Assembly (NCBI RefSeq): GCF_021731785.1 | Contig: NZ_JAKFWS010000022.1 | Coordinates: 1-55,097, forward strand | DNA length: 55,097 nt | DNA from: Methylocystis sp. | GTDB lineage: Bacteria; Pseudomonadota; Alphaproteobacteria; Rhizobiales; Beijerinckiaceae | Reading direction: 5' to 3' | Shown: in pieces, positions 8,592 to 18,130 of the stretch | Position numbering within the stretch: the stretch's first letter is position 1 | Layout: the number at the start of each line of letters is the position of its first letter | Program-made: the position numbers and the translations under genes | The notes under the pieces: generated by a model | Databases searched by the model: none | Seen by the model: the letters and a program-made list of their open reading frames with translations, nothing else | Told to the model about the DNA's origin: nothing

Positions 8592-8626
8592 AAGCCGGCA
8601 GTCTTGAAGACTGCTGGCTTTTTTGT
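8592..8626 (+). terminator. Rho-independent terminator of the mini-protein unit
   Basis: A 14-bp stem (AAGCCGGCAGTCTT pairing with AAGACTGCTGGCTT, one G-U pair) with a 2-base loop is followed by a T-rich run, TTTTGTTTTG. It lies 52 bases after the stop codon of the 55-residue ORF and is oriented to end its transcript. In the other direction there is no T tract. Confidence 0.85.
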
Positions 8627-8670
8627 TTTGGACGCCTTTTGGAGCTTCGGCGTCAATCTTTCAGGGTTTT

Positions 8671-10329
8671 TTAAAGTGACGCCGTAGTCGCTCGCGCCGG
8701 CCAGATTTCTCGCGCGCGTTCGCGCAGAACATATTTGCGTATTTTGCCCGTCGAGGTCTTCGGCAGCTCGCAAAAGACCACGTGGCGGGGGCATTTGAAA
8801 TGCGCCAAGTGCTGACGCGCCCAGTCAATCAGCTCCTCCGCCGTCACCGCTTCGCCATCCTTCAGCTCGACGAAGGCGCAAGGCGTTTCGCCCCATTTGT
8901 CATCGGGGGCGGCGACAACCGCCGCGGCGCGAACCTTGGGGTGGCGAAACAGCGCGTCCTCGACCTCGATCGAGGAGATATTCTCGCCGCCCGAGATGAT
9001 GATGTCCTTCGACCGGTCCTTCAGCTGGATATAGCCGTCGGGATGACGCACGCCCAAATCGCCTGAATGAAACCAGCCGCCGTTAAAGGCCGCGTCCGAG
9101 GCGGCCTTATTTTTCAGATAGCCCTTCATGACCACGTTGCCGCGAAACATGACTTCGCCCATCGTTGCGCCGTCGCGCGGCACCGGCAGCATCGTATCGG
9201 GGTCGATGACGTCGAGATCTTCGAGAACGAGATAACGCACGCCTTGACGCGCCTTCAGCTGTGCCTGCGCGCCGCCATCAAGCGAATCCCAGTCGTCCTG
9301 CCATTCGTTGACGGCGGCAGGACCGTAGGTCTCGGTCAATCCGTAAAGATGCGTAACTTCGAAGCCGGCGGCCTTCATGCCCGCGAGCACCGCCTGCGGC
9401 GGCGGGGCAGCGGCGGTGAAGAAGCGCGCGGTCCGCTTCAGCGGCCTCTTTTCCGATTCGCTGGCGTTGAGCAGCGTCGACATGACGATGGGCGCGCCGC
9501 AGAGATGCGTGACGCCGTGCTCGGCCATCAGTTCGTAGATATGGCCGGCGCGCACCTGCCGAAGGCAGACATGCATGCCGGCGTTGACCGATATCGACCA
9601 GGGGAAGCACCAGCCGTTGCAATGGAACATCGGCAGCGTCCACAGATAGACCGGATGTCGGTCCATGTCGCCGGTGAGCACATTGCCGAGCGCGGTCAGA
9701 TAGGCGCCGCGATGATGGTAGACGACCCCTTTCGGATCGCCCGTCGTGCCGGACGTGTAATTGAGCGAGATCGCGTCCCATTCATCGCGCGGCAGCGACC
9801 ATTGATAATCGGCGTTGCCCGATAGCAGGAAGTCCTCATAGTCGACGGAGCCCAGCGGCTCGCCGGGCCCGTCATATTCGCGATCGTGGTAGTCGATGAT
9901 CAAGGGCCTCGCCTTCGCAAGCGAAAGCGCCTCGCGAATGACGCCCGAGAACTCCCGATCGACGATCAGCGCCTTCGCCTCGGCATGGTCCAGCGTGAAG
10001 GCCAGGATTGCAGCGTCGAGCCGCGTATTCAGCGTGTTCAGCACGCCGCCCATCATCGGAACGCCGTAATGGCATTCGAGCATCGCCGGCGTGTTGGCCA
10101 GCATGACGGAAATGGTGTCGCCACGGCCAAGGCCGGCCTTTTCGAGCGCGCTAGCGAGCCGAAGGCTGCGCGCATAAAAGTCCCGGTAATTGCGTCGCAG
10201 CGCGCCGTGAACGATCGCGATGCGTTCGGGAAAGACGGCCGCCGCCCGCTCCAGGAAGGTGATTGGCGTCAGCGGCTGAAAATTCGCGGGATTTCGTTCG
10301 AGGTCGCGATCATAAGGCGAATCGGTCAT
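8671..10329 (-). CDS. AMP-forming acyl-CoA synthetase
   Basis: The 552-residue protein activates a carboxylic acid with ATP and couples it to CoA. Motifs of the ANL superfamily are complete. They are TSGTTGDPKG (about residue 195), GLTETYGP (about 333), GWFHSGDLG, the hinge KDRSKDIIISGGENIS, and the catalytic lysine in STGKIRK (about 528). The overall sequence, including WTLPMFHCNGWCFPW, matches the medium-chain/methylmercaptopropionyl-CoA ligase (DmdB-like) branch. The actual acid cannot be read from sequence. It is monocistronic as far as visible. Confidence 0.92.
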   Translation of the reverse strand: MTDSPYDRDLERNPANFQPLTPITFLERAAAVFPERIAIVHGALRRNYRDFYARSLRLASALEKAGLGRGDTISVMLANTPAMLECHYGVPMMGGVLNTLNTRLDAAILAFTLDHAEAKALIVDREFSGVIREALSLAKARPLIIDYHDREYDGPGEPLGSVDYEDFLLSGNADYQWSLPRDEWDAISLNYTSGTTGDPKGVVYHHRGAYLTALGNVLTGDMDRHPVYLWTLPMFHCNGWCFPWSISVNAGMHVCLRQVRAGHIYELMAEHGVTHLCGAPIVMSTLLNASESEKRPLKRTARFFTAAAPPPQAVLAGMKAAGFEVTHLYGLTETYGPAAVNEWQDDWDSLDGGAQAQLKARQGVRYLVLEDLDVIDPDTMLPVPRDGATMGEVMFRGNVVMKGYLKNKAASDAAFNGGWFHSGDLGVRHPDGYIQLKDRSKDIIISGGENISSIEVEDALFRHPKVRAAAVVAAPDDKWGETPCAFVELKDGEAVTAEELIDWARQHLAHFKCPRHVVFCELPKTSTGKIRKYVLRERAREIWPARATTASL

Positions 10330-10590
10330 CCGGCGAGTCCATGATCCGAAAGGGCGCCGCGCGCCGGTTAACGAACGAATTTAATCGCCGCGAAGACAAG
10401 AACCCGCGAGCGCGATTTGCGTCACGTTGAGCCAGCGAAGAATTTCGACGCGAAGATTCGCGGCTGGCGCCCCCATTTCTGAGGCGATCGACATACGCGA
10501 GCCGGTCGAATGCAAGCGCGGAAGACGTCACAACCCAAAGGATACGCGCGAGCAGGAGGTTGATCAATCGGTCCGCGTTTCAGCCCAGCG

Positions 10591-11304
10591 CTATTCGCCG
10601 AAATCGACGTCTTTCAGCCGCCTGAACACCCGGTCGGCGTCGAAATTGTCTTCCTCGTCCGGCGCCGCCGCCGGTTTGGCCTTGCCGAAGACATCCTCGG
10701 TCGTCGTCGGCTCGACCCGCGGACTGGTGGTGACGCTCGCCGGCACCAGCGTCTGTCCATGATCCTCGACCGCCGGCTTGTCCTTGGCCGCGCGGTTGAC
10801 CTCAAAGTCGAGCTCGATTTGCGAGCAAAGTCCGAGCGTCACTGGGTCCATCGGCGTCAGCGCGGCAGAGTTCCAGTGCGTGCGTTCGCGGATCGCCTTC
10901 AGCGTCGTCTTTGTGGTGCCGACAAGACGCATGATCTGGGCGTCCTTCAGCTCGGGGTGATTGCGCACGAGCCACAAAATGGCGTTCGGACGATCCTGGC
11001 GGCGCGAAAGCGGCGTATAGCGGGGACCGCGCGCCTTCTTGACCTCCGGCACGACCACTTTCGAGACGGAGAGATGGAGGCGATTGTCAGGGTTTCTCTC
11101 GCCTTTCTCGATTTCCTCACGCGTGAGCTGCCCGGAGGTGATCGGATCGTGCCCGCGAATGCCGGCCGCGACCTCGCCGTCGGCAATGCCTTTCACTTCG
11201 AGCGGATGCAATTTGCAGAAATCGGCGATCTGGTCGAACGTCAGCGACGTATTTTCGACGAGCCAAACGGCCGTGGCCTTCGGCATCAACGGGGCGTTGC
11301 CCAT
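10591..11304 (-). CDS. trcR: DUF1013 cell-cycle regulator (TrcR family)
   Basis: This 237-residue protein belongs to the DUF1013 family, annotated in alphaproteobacteria as cell-cycle transcriptional regulator TrcR. The conserved N-terminal half starts MGNAPLMPKATAVWLVENT and includes EVKGIADGEVAAGIRG and YTPLSRRQDRPNAILWL. The C-terminal part (about 170-237) is acidic and Pro/Ala-rich. The ATG at 11304 has GAGGAG upstream; a much longer reading frame runs in from upstream but that extension lacks family similarity. The assignment is firm; the symbol is from memory of current family naming. Confidence 0.87.
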   Translation of the reverse strand: MGNAPLMPKATAVWLVENTSLTFDQIADFCKLHPLEVKGIADGEVAAGIRGHDPITSGQLTREEIEKGERNPDNRLHLSVSKVVVPEVKKARGPRYTPLSRRQDRPNAILWLVRNHPELKDAQIMRLVGTTKTTLKAIRERTHWNSAALTPMDPVTLGLCSQIELDFEVNRAAKDKPAVEDHGQTLVPASVTTSPRVEPTTTEDVFGKAKPAAAPDEEDNFDADRVFRRLKDVDFGE

Positions 11305-11477
11305 CCTGGAAACTCCTCGATCGAGACACAGCAGCGGCGTCCGGCGCCGCGCCACTCGGCGCCAGCGACCCACAGAACGACCGTACATGTTGGGATTCCG
11401 CCTATATAGTCCGCATCCGCCTAAAGCGCAATCAATCCTTGGCCTGCCGTCCACGTCGCAGGGGGCTCCGCCCATGC

Positions 11478-12557
11478 TTACCCTGGCTCGCGCGCATGGG
11501 CCGGGCGGAGTCCGCGCAAATGCGCCGGCAGCAGTTCGCCGATCTCCGCGCCGATGGCCGCGCCATGGCGATGGAACATGAGCCCGAAGACGATCAGCAG
11601 AACGCCGATCCCCGAGAGCGCGAAGGGGAAGAGGATCGAATCCTGGAAAACGCTGCTGGCGAGATAGCCAAGATAGATCGTGACCCCGACCGCGCCGAAC
11701 ACGGCATAGGCCCGGCGCATCAGGAACACCGACAGGAAAATCAGCATGACGTTGATCGCGCAGTAGAGCGCCTTGCCCAGTTCGTCGCCGCTGTGCTGCG
11801 CCGTCAGACCGCCCCAAAAAGCCATCAGTCCGAAAAGATGCAGCCAGAAGGCGAAATCGCCGCTGCGCCAGCGCTTAAGATCGACGAGCCATGCGGCGGC
11901 AAGCACGGCGAGGCCGAAATACATGCTCACGCTCGCGCGCTGATCCCATGAAAATTCTTGGACGCCCATCAGCCAGGGCGTCAGATCCATCGACATGAAC
12001 CACAGCGAAAAGGCGATGATCATGACAAGGAATGGGAAAGGGAAGGCGAGCAGGGCGACGCAGGCCGCAGCGATCGTTCCCAGCTCCATCGGAAGCCAGC
12101 TCGATTTGATCCAGACGTAAAAGTCGCCATAGGGACGCGCCTCCCCCGCCGGGTTGACGCCGAACATGGATTGCAGCGCGAAGATCGCGAGCGGCGTCAT
12201 GCCGACCGCGCAGGCGATGAGTAAGCCACCCGGCGTGTGCAGATCGCGTTTGCGCCACAGATAGGCGCCGGCCAAGGCGAACAGGACGGCATAGACGATC
12301 GCCGTGGCGAGCAGCGCCTTGTCGCCCCAGAGGCCGAAAGCCGTTGTTGAGAACATGCCCATGGCGGTGAGCACGATCAGCGCGCCGGCATACCAAAGCA
12401 GATTGACGACGTCATAGCGCGGCGTCTGGGACGTCGCCTCCGCGACCGCAGCTTGTCGCGACGCCAAAAATTGCGACAGCCGCTCGAATGTCACGGCGTC
12501 AATGGCGCCCGCGTCTCGGGCGGCCGCGATATCGTCAATAGTGAAACGGAACTTCAT
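11478..12557 (-). CDS. DUF2157-like multi-spanning membrane protein
   Basis: This 359-residue protein begins with a short soluble region (MKFRFTIDDIAAARDAGAID, then SQFLASRQ), followed by roughly eight to ten membrane segments up to residue 340. The layout, a helical N-terminal domain then stacked membrane helices, resembles DUF2157 proteins of unknown function. AAGGAG lies 7 bases before the ATG at 12557, which decides the start against an in-frame codon 24 bases upstream. It is divergent from purM. Confidence 0.72.
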   Translation of the reverse strand: MKFRFTIDDIAAARDAGAIDAVTFERLSQFLASRQAAVAEATSQTPRYDVVNLLWYAGALIVLTAMGMFSTTAFGLWGDKALLATAIVYAVLFALAGAYLWRKRDLHTPGGLLIACAVGMTPLAIFALQSMFGVNPAGEARPYGDFYVWIKSSWLPMELGTIAAACVALLAFPFPFLVMIIAFSLWFMSMDLTPWLMGVQEFSWDQRASVSMYFGLAVLAAAWLVDLKRWRSGDFAFWLHLFGLMAFWGGLTAQHSGDELGKALYCAINVMLIFLSVFLMRRAYAVFGAVGVTIYLGYLASSVFQDSILFPFALSGIGVLLIVFGLMFHRHGAAIGAEIGELLPAHLRGLRPAHAREPG

Positions 12558-12645
12558 GGCGCCACTCCTTTGCAGCGGCATTCAACATGACGCGCCACGA
12601 AAAAAATTGTGCAAACGCACAACAGCGTAGCCTTTCCAAGCGGAT

Positions 12646-12676
12646 TTGACAGCACCCGCGGCTTGCGCCCATCTAA
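12646..12676 (+). promoter_or_regulatory. Possible promoter of purM-purN
   Basis: A perfect TTGACA (12646-12651) lies 60 bases before the purM start. The best -10 candidate, ATCTAA (12671-12676), is separated by 19 bases, longer than ideal. It is supported only by position and the -35 match. Confidence 0.3.
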
Positions 12677-12705
12677 CCGCCGGCGCCCACTGCGCGAAGG
12701 ATGAA

Positions 12706-13770
12706 ATGCAACAGAGAGTTCCGGGCCTTACCTACGCAGAAGCCGGCGTCGACATCGACGCAGGCAACCGGCTCGTCGACATGATCCGTCCCGCGGTCCG
12801 CTCGACTCGCCGCTCCGGCGCCGACGGCGAGATTGGCGGTTTTGGCGGCGTGTTCGACCTCAAGGCGGCGGGATTTTCCGATCCTGTGCTCGTTGCAGCC
12901 AATGACGGCGTCGGTACCAAGGTGAAGATCGCGATCGAATCCGGTCTCAACGACACAATCGGAATCGATCTCGTCGCCATGTGCGTCAACGACCTCGTCG
13001 TTCAAGGCGCCGAGCCGCTGTTCTTTCTCGATTATTATGCAACCGGAAAGCTCGACCCTACAGCCGCCGCGGCGGTGGTGAAGGGCATCGCCGCCGGATG
13101 CGTCGAGGCAGGCTGCGCATTGCTCGGCGGAGAGACCGCGGAAATGCCCGGCCTCTACGCGCGCGGCGACTATGATCTCGCCGGATTCGCGGTCGGCGCA
13201 GCCGAGCGCAATCGTCTCCTGCCCCGCGACGTCTGCGCAGGCGACGTCGTCTTTGGCCTTCCCTCCTCCGGCGTCCACTCCAACGGCTTTTCGCTCGTGC
13301 GCAGCATTGTGAAGCGCGCCGGACTGGCGTGGAGCGCCACGGCGCCTTTCGCCCGTGACCTCAATCTCGCCAAGGCGCTGTTGACGCCGACGCACATCTA
13401 CGTGAAGCCGCTCCTCGCCGCCCTAAAGGCGACGCCGCATATCGTCGCCCTCGCCCACATCACCGGCGGCGGATTTCCCGACAATCTGCCGCGCGTGCTG
13501 CCGAGCGGGCTTGGCGTGGCGCTCGATCTGTCGGCTTTCGACGTCCCGCCGGTTTTCCATTGGCTGGCGCAAACGGGAGAAATCGCCCAAGGCGAGATGC
13601 TGCGCACCTTCAACTGCGGAATCGGCATGGTTGTCGTCGCGTCTGCGCCCGCCGCCAGCGAGGTGGAAGCTGCGTTGCGCGCCGTAGGAGAGAAGCCTGT
13701 GCGCATTGGCCAGGTCATCGAGACGGACGGCGCCGAGCGAGTCGTTACCCAAGGGACTCTGGCGTTGTGA
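12706..13770 (+). CDS. purM: Phosphoribosylformylglycinamidine cyclo-ligase (AIR synthetase)
   Basis: PurM closes the imidazole ring in purine synthesis, using ATP. The 354-residue product starts [20 protein letters not shown], as in other PurM proteins. It has the conserved [49 protein letters not shown] and [12 protein letters not shown] segments. The ATG at 12706 has GAAGGA 5 bases upstream and is preferred to an upstream frame start at 12646. It overlaps purN by 4 bases (GTGA). Confidence 0.97.
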   Translation: MQQRVPGLTYAEAGVDIDAGNRLVDMIRPAVRSTRRSGADGEIGGFGGVFDLKAAGFSDPVLVAANDGVGTKVKIAIESGLNDTIGIDLVAMCVNDLVVQGAEPLFFLDYYATGKLDPTAAAAVVKGIAAGCVEAGCALLGGETAEMPGLYARGDYDLAGFAVGAAERNRLLPRDVCAGDVVFGLPSSGVHSNGFSLVRSIVKRAGLAWSATAPFARDLNLAKALLTPTHIYVKPLLAALKATPHIVALAHITGGGFPDNLPRVLPSGLGVALDLSAFDVPPVFHWLAQTGEIAQGEMLRTFNCGIGMVVVASAPAASEVEAALRAVGEKPVRIGQVIETDGAERVVTQGTLAL

Positions 13771-14438
13771 CGCGGTTGCGCACCGCAATTCTCATTTCCG
13801 GGCGCGGGTCAAACATGGACGCGCTGATCGCGGCGTCCAAAGACCCGAGCTTTCCGGCTGACATTGCGCTCGTGCTCTCGAACCGCCCCGATGCGCCCGG
13901 CCTCGCCAAAGCGAAGGCCGCGGGCGTCGCCACGGCTGCGGTCGATCACAAGATCTACGCGGGCCGCGAAGAATTCGAGCGCTCGCTGCAAATCGCGCTC
14001 GAAACCTATCGCATCGAATTCATCTGCCTTGCCGGCTTCATGCGGCTCTTCACGCCCTGGTTCATCAAACAGTGGCGCGGGCGAATGCTGAACATCCACC
14101 CTGCCCTGCTGCCCGCCTACCGCGGCCTCGACACGCATGAGCGGGCGCTCGCCGACGGCGTGAAGATTCACGGCGCCACCGTGCATTTTGTCGTGCCCGA
14201 AATGGACGAAGGTCCGATCGTGGCGCAAGTGGCCGTGCCGGTGCTCGACGACGACACGCCAGAAACGCTCGCCGCGCGCGTGCTCGCCCAGGAGCATGTC
14301 GTCTATCCGATGGCGCTGCGGCTGGTCGCGTCAGGCGCCCTGCGGATCGAGGGCAATCGCGTGCTCGGCGCGCTTGCGCCGCATGAGACGGCGCTTATCG
14401 TTCCTGACGCCGCGGCGGCGCCAAGGAGGATTTCATGA
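13767..14438 (+). CDS. purN: Phosphoribosylglycinamide formyltransferase
   Basis: PurN transfers a formyl group from 10-formyl-tetrahydrofolate to GAR in purine synthesis. The 223-residue protein starts at a GTG that overlaps the purM stop. It has [14 protein letters not shown] at the phosphate-binding loop, [31 protein letters not shown] with catalytic N and H, and [16 protein letters not shown] with the catalytic aspartate. Tight overlaps with purM and the downstream GST-like gene indicate one operon. Confidence 0.96.
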   Translation: MTRLRTAILISGRGSNMDALIAASKDPSFPADIALVLSNRPDAPGLAKAKAAGVATAAVDHKIYAGREEFERSLQIALETYRIEFICLAGFMRLFTPWFIKQWRGRMLNIHPALLPAYRGLDTHERALADGVKIHGATVHFVVPEMDEGPIVAQVAVPVLDDDTPETLAARVLAQEHVVYPMALRLVASGALRIEGNRVLGALAPHETALIVPDAAAAPRRIS

Positions 14439-15148
14439 CGATCACGCTCTATTGCTTTCGTCCCGCCGCCGGCCTGCCGGACGCATCGCCATTCGTGACG
14501 AAGGCGATGGTTCTTCTGAAGATGGCGGGGCTCGACTATGTCGAAGACCGCAACGGGTTTTCAAAAGCGCCAAAGGGCAAACAGCCCTATATCAACGACG
14601 ATGGCGACATCGTCGCCGACTCGACCTTCATCCGCTTTCATATCGAACAGAAATACGGAAAGGACTTCGACGCACATCTATCCGACGAACAAGAGGCCGT
14701 CGGCTGGTGCGTCGAGAAAATGTGCGAAGAGCATCTCTATTGGATCATCGTTCGTATGCGCTGGATGGATGACGCAAATTTCGAACGCGGTGCGGCGCGT
14801 TTTTTCGAGAGCGTGCCCGCCGTCGCGCGCCCGCTGGCGAAATGGTTCATTCGTCGCAGGATCGCCAAATCGCTATGGGCCCAAGGCATGGGCCGTCACA
14901 GCCCAGCCGAAGTCGACGCGCTCGGCGTGCGTGATATTGAGGCGCTGTCGACGCTGATCGGCGATAAGCCGTACCTATTCGGTGACGAGTCCTGCGGCGC
15001 CGACGCTACGGTTTTCGCCTTTGTGGCGTCGGTCTTATCGCCGATGGCGGAGAGCGCCATTCGAGACGCGGCGCTCGCGAAAGCCAATCTCGTGGCCTAT
15101 CGCGACAGGATGATGCGAACATATTTTCCTGAGAGCGCGGCGGCCTAA
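14435..15148 (+). CDS. Glutathione S-transferase-like protein
   Basis: This 237-residue protein has a thioredoxin-fold N-terminal domain ([20 protein letters not shown], then QPYINDDGDIVADSTFI) and an all-helical C-terminal domain. This is the arrangement of the GST/FAXC/metaxin-like group. The usual Ser/Cys catalytic motif is not evident, so glutathione chemistry is not proven. An AGGAGG ribosome binding site lies just before the ATG, which overlaps the purN stop by 4 bases. It is unrelated in function to purine synthesis and is probably carried along in the transcript. Confidence 0.8.
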   Translation: MTITLYCFRPAAGLPDASPFVTKAMVLLKMAGLDYVEDRNGFSKAPKGKQPYINDDGDIVADSTFIRFHIEQKYGKDFDAHLSDEQEAVGWCVEKMCEEHLYWIIVRMRWMDDANFERGAARFFESVPAVARPLAKWFIRRRIAKSLWAQGMGRHSPAEVDALGVRDIEALSTLIGDKPYLFGDESCGADATVFAFVASVLSPMAESAIRDAALAKANLVAYRDRMMRTYFPESAAA

Positions 15149-15161
15149 TTTCCCCGCGAGC

Positions 15162-15236
15162 GTTCATGGCCCGGCTTGGCCCGGGCCATCCACGCCGTCC
15201 AAGGGTGGATGCTCACGACCAGCGCGGGCATGACCC
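15162..15236. repeat. REP-like double palindrome between GST and ndk genes
   Basis: The stretch holds two imperfect hairpin arms: ATGGCCCGGCTTGGCC followed by its complement around 15166-15190, and GGATGCTCACGACC/AGCGCGGGCATGACC around 15206-15236. This layout is typical of intergenic REP-type elements that are abundant in Rhizobiales genomes. It sits between convergent genes. I saw no second copy in this window, so calling it a dispersed repeat rests on resemblance. Confidence 0.55.
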
Positions 15237-15242
15237 GCCCGC

Positions 15243-15665
15243 TTAGCCGACGATTTCGTTGCCGGAGAAGAACTGCGCGATTTCGACGGCGGCGGTTTCC
15301 GGCGCGTCGGAGCCATGCACCGAATTCTCGCCGACGCTCAGCGCATGTTCCTTGCGGATTGTTCCCGGCGCGGCGTTCGCCGGATTGGTCGCGCCCATGA
15401 CTTCACGGTAGCGCGCAATGGCGTTTTCGCCTTCGAGCACCTGCACGACGACAGGTTCGGAAATCATGAAGTCGACGAGTTCGCCGAAAAACGGGCGCTC
15501 CTTGTGCACGGCGTAAAAGGCTTCCGCCTGCTCGCGGGTCATGCGGATGCGTTTTTGGGCGATGACGCGCAGGCCCGCGTCTTCGATCAGCGCATTGATC
15601 TTGCCGGTGAGATTGCGCTTCGTTGCGTCAGGCTTAATGATGGAAAAAGTGCGTTCGATCGCCAT
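15243..15665 (-). CDS. ndk: Nucleoside diphosphate kinase
   Basis: Ndk equilibrates nucleoside di- and triphosphates through a phosphohistidine. The 140-residue product starts [18 protein letters not shown] and contains the active-site [12 protein letters not shown] with the catalytic histidine, at full family length. Reading frame continues upstream but similarity begins at this ATG. Confidence 0.97.
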   Translation of the reverse strand: MAIERTFSIIKPDATKRNLTGKINALIEDAGLRVIAQKRIRMTREQAEAFYAVHKERPFFGELVDFMISEPVVVQVLEGENAIARYREVMGATNPANAAPGTIRKEHALSVGENSVHGSDAPETAAVEIAQFFSGNEIVG

Positions 15666-15738
15666 TGGAGCGCATCGCCTCATCGTTTGAGTATGGTAGG
15701 CGTCGCGCTTATATCGGGCGTCCCGCGAAGCGGCAAGC

Positions 15739-16824
15739 CTACAGAGCCTCGGCCTTTTCCACTTCGCTGCTCCGTGACCCCGGCCGGACCTGTGTCGCGG
15801 GATCGTTGCGATCTTTTCGCCAATAGGGATGGTGGAAATGCAGGACGCGATCGCCGTTATAGGAGGCGACGGCGTTATCGAAGGTGATCGCGCCGATCCT
15901 TCGCCATTCACGGAACGCGCCCTTTTTGAAGCCGGGTCGGCCAGTCACTTCGCCATGGTCGGTGACTTCGATGGTCAAGACAATTTTGCGCTTGGGGGTC
16001 GGATCGCCCTTGTCGAACATCATCGCCAGCAATTCATCGCGCGAATCCAGTCCCTCTCCTTCAATTCGCGGATGGTTAGGCGCAAGCCTCAAGCGCATGA
16101 AGCGCGGCGCGCGCGTCGGAAGGTTGCGCGGCTTGCCGAGTTCGGCGATTTCATGGAGCTGGCGCTCGGTGGCGTTCGTATCGATGATGGTGAATACGAC
16201 GCCCGCGGCCATGATGATCGGCGACGTCGGCCAATCGTTCGAAAGCGTGACGTTCGGCGCATTGACGAATTCGACATCGTTGATGTGGCGCGTCGACGCG
16301 CCGACGATATCGTCGACCGTGAAGAAATTCGCCGTCTGCAACGGCGCTTGATGGTTGGGGTCGGTTGTCGGGAAGAGCTTGCCGGCGAGCCCCTGTCCAC
16401 GCGGCTTGCCGCGCTGCACGGCCCCGCCGTTCGAATAGCGCGCGACAATAAGCGCCCTGCTGCCCTTCTGGAAATAGCCAGTATAGCCGCTGTCTTCGGT
16501 GATTTCCCAAAGTCCGGTCAGAACGACTCCCCAGGGATGGACGATGCGTCTGAAGCCTTTTTTGTCAGGCCCCCACCTCAGATCGCTGCGCGCGTCGACT
16601 GATCGCTGGGCGGCCTCCGTCAGGAAGTGCCTCCCCTTCCACAGCATACGCAACATGTCGAGAAAACTCGGCATCACGAAGGGGAGTGGCGGCTCTCCTG
16701 ACGCGCCCCAGACCCTTTGATAGGGATTGGCGAAAACCGCGTCGCGAACCTCGCTGAATCGTGAGCCGGGATAGTCGTGATCGTCTTCGACGATCCCAAT
16801 GGCGCCGAAATCGTTCGGGTCCAT
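15739..16824 (-). CDS. Uncharacterised protein, possibly catalase-fold
   Basis: This 361-residue soluble protein has segments that recall the heme-catalase fold. They are [61 protein letters not shown], and [18 protein letters not shown]. This is a weak, by-eye resemblance to distant catalase-related proteins and not to true catalases. The heme-ligand tyrosine motif is not obvious. The ATG at 16824 has AAGGGA about 6 bases upstream and is preferred over ATG 16839 and TTG 16872. It lies between tpiA and ndk on the same strand. Confidence 0.7.
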   Translation of the reverse strand: MDPNDFGAIGIVEDDHDYPGSRFSEVRDAVFANPYQRVWGASGEPPLPFVMPSFLDMLRMLWKGRHFLTEAAQRSVDARSDLRWGPDKKGFRRIVHPWGVVLTGLWEITEDSGYTGYFQKGSRALIVARYSNGGAVQRGKPRGQGLAGKLFPTTDPNHQAPLQTANFFTVDDIVGASTRHINDVEFVNAPNVTLSNDWPTSPIIMAAGVVFTIIDTNATERQLHEIAELGKPRNLPTRAPRFMRLRLAPNHPRIEGEGLDSRDELLAMMFDKGDPTPKRKIVLTIEVTDHGEVTGRPGFKKGAFREWRRIGAITFDNAVASYNGDRVLHFHHPYWRKDRNDPATQVRPGSRSSEVEKAEAL

Positions 16825-16914
16825 GGTATGTCCCTTCATCCAATCAATTTTGAGAGCGCCGGGCTCCTCCAACAGAACGACTTTATCGGCCTTAGTCCGA
16901 TTGTCCAGCTTCGC

Positions 16915-17667
16915 TCAGCAATAAGCCTTCGCAACGCCGATGAAATCCTTGGCGGTGAGGCTCGCGCCGCCGACGAGCGCGCCATCGACATTAGCGACGC
17001 ACAGCAACTCACGCGCGTTCGACGGCTTGACCGAGCCGCCATAGAGAATGCGCACGTCCGCACTTTTGCCGCCGCCGAGCCGGGTCTCAATCCGCTCGCG
17101 CGCGAAGGCGTGCATCTCGGCGACGTCCTTGGCCGTCGGCGTCAAGCCCGTGCCGATCGCCCAGACCGGTTCATAGGCCACGACAATATGACCCGGCGCG
17201 TCGGCGGGGAGCGATCCCTCAATTTGCGCGCCGACCACCGACAGCGCGTCGCCAGCCTCGCGCTCGGCGCGCGTCTCGCCGACGCAGATGATCGGCGTGA
17301 GCCCGGCGCGCAGGGCCGCCGCCGCCTTCGCCTGCACGTCCGCATCGGTCTCGCCGTGATCCGAACGGCGTTCACTGTGGCCGACGATGACGCATGAAGC
17401 GCCGGCGTCTTTGAGCATCTCGGCGGAAATATCGCCCGTGTGGGCGCCCCCTGACGCAGCATGGCAGTCCTGCCCGCCAAGTCCCAAGCCGCCGCGCACC
17501 GCAATGTCGCTGGCGAGCGCGATCAGCGTGGCCGGCGGGCAGACGATCAGCTCGGCGCGCGCGCGAAGCGCTTGGTCATAGGCGGCGCCCATCGCCTCGA
17601 TCTCGGCAAGCGAGGCGCGCAGCCCGTGCATTTTCCAGTTTCCGGCGACGATCGGACGGCGGGTCAT
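16915..17667 (-). CDS. tpiA: Triosephosphate isomerase
   Basis: TpiA interconverts dihydroxyacetone phosphate and glyceraldehyde 3-phosphate. The 250-residue protein has the catalytic lysine in AGNWKMHG, histidine in IVGHSERR, glutamate in [12 protein letters not shown] and the phosphate-binding [15 protein letters not shown] lies 7 bases before the ATG at 17667. It is divergent from the arsenic operon. Confidence 0.97.
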   Translation of the reverse strand: MTRRPIVAGNWKMHGLRASLAEIEAMGAAYDQALRARAELIVCPPATLIALASDIAVRGGLGLGGQDCHAASGGAHTGDISAEMLKDAGASCVIVGHSERRSDHGETDADVQAKAAAALRAGLTPIICVGETRAEREAGDALSVVGAQIEGSLPADAPGHIVVAYEPVWAIGTGLTPTAKDVAEMHAFARERIETRLGGGKSADVRILYGGSVKPSNARELLCVANVDGALVGGASLTAKDFIGVAKAYC

Positions 17668-17770
17668 GCAAAGCGCTCCTTGACGTTCGAAATGGGTAAC
17701 AGAGCAGCGGGCGCGCAACAATGCGCCTGAAGCGCAGCCGTCAGCGACGCGCTGTCATTGCGCCGTCATT

Positions 17771-17791
17771 TATTTCGATATATCTGGATTT
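17771..17791 (+). promoter_or_regulatory. Possible ArsR operator before arsR
   Basis: An AT-rich stretch directly before the arsR start contains the palindrome GATATATC (17777-17784) flanked by imperfect dyad bases. ArsR-type repressors commonly bind such AT-rich dyads next to their own start. No clear ribosome binding site separates it from the ATG. Confidence 0.35.
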
Positions 17792-18130
17792 ATGGAAATC
17801 GAAACGGCCCTCGGCTGCCTCGCGGCGCTTTCGCAGCCCACGCGGCTCGAGGCGTTCCGACTGCTCGTGCGGCATGAGCCCGAAGGTCTGCCGGCCGGGG
17901 ACGTCGCCCGCGCGCTCTGCGTGCCGCAGAACACGCTTTCGGCGCATCTCAACGTCCTGTCGCAGGCCAGGCTCGTGGTCAGCGCGCGCAGCGGCCGCCG
18001 CATCGTCTATCGGGCCAACCTTTCGCGGCTCAATGCGCTGGCGCGCTTTCTCGCCGAAGACTGTTGCGGCGGAACGGCATGCGCGCCCGCCGACTGGGTT
18101 TCACCCATCAAATGCGAGTCTGACCAATGA
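17792..18130 (+). CDS. arsR: ArsR-family metalloregulator
   Basis: The 112-residue winged-helix repressor has the family pattern ALSQPTRLEAFRLLV, the recognition helix region PQNTLSAHLNVLSQARLV and a wing RSGRRIVYR. A C-terminal CC-x4-C cluster (about residues 90-96) is a plausible arsenite sensor site. Its stop overlaps the arsC start (ATGA), and acr3 follows, so it almost certainly represses this arsenic operon. Confidence 0.92.
   Translation: MEIETALGCLAALSQPTRLEAFRLLVRHEPEGLPAGDVARALCVPQNTLSAHLNVLSQARLVVSARSGRRIVYRANLSRLNALARFLAEDCCGGTACAPADWVSPIKCESDQ

Noticed and set aside
9067-9825. 252-codon plus-strand frame opposite the acyl-CoA synthetase
   Set aside because: Shadow of a strongly conserved gene with complete motifs on the other strand.
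10310-10567. Minus-strand 85-codon frame between trcR and the acyl-CoA synthetase gene
   Set aside because: No ribosome binding site and overlap with the start of the acyl-CoA synthetase gene; composition looks random.
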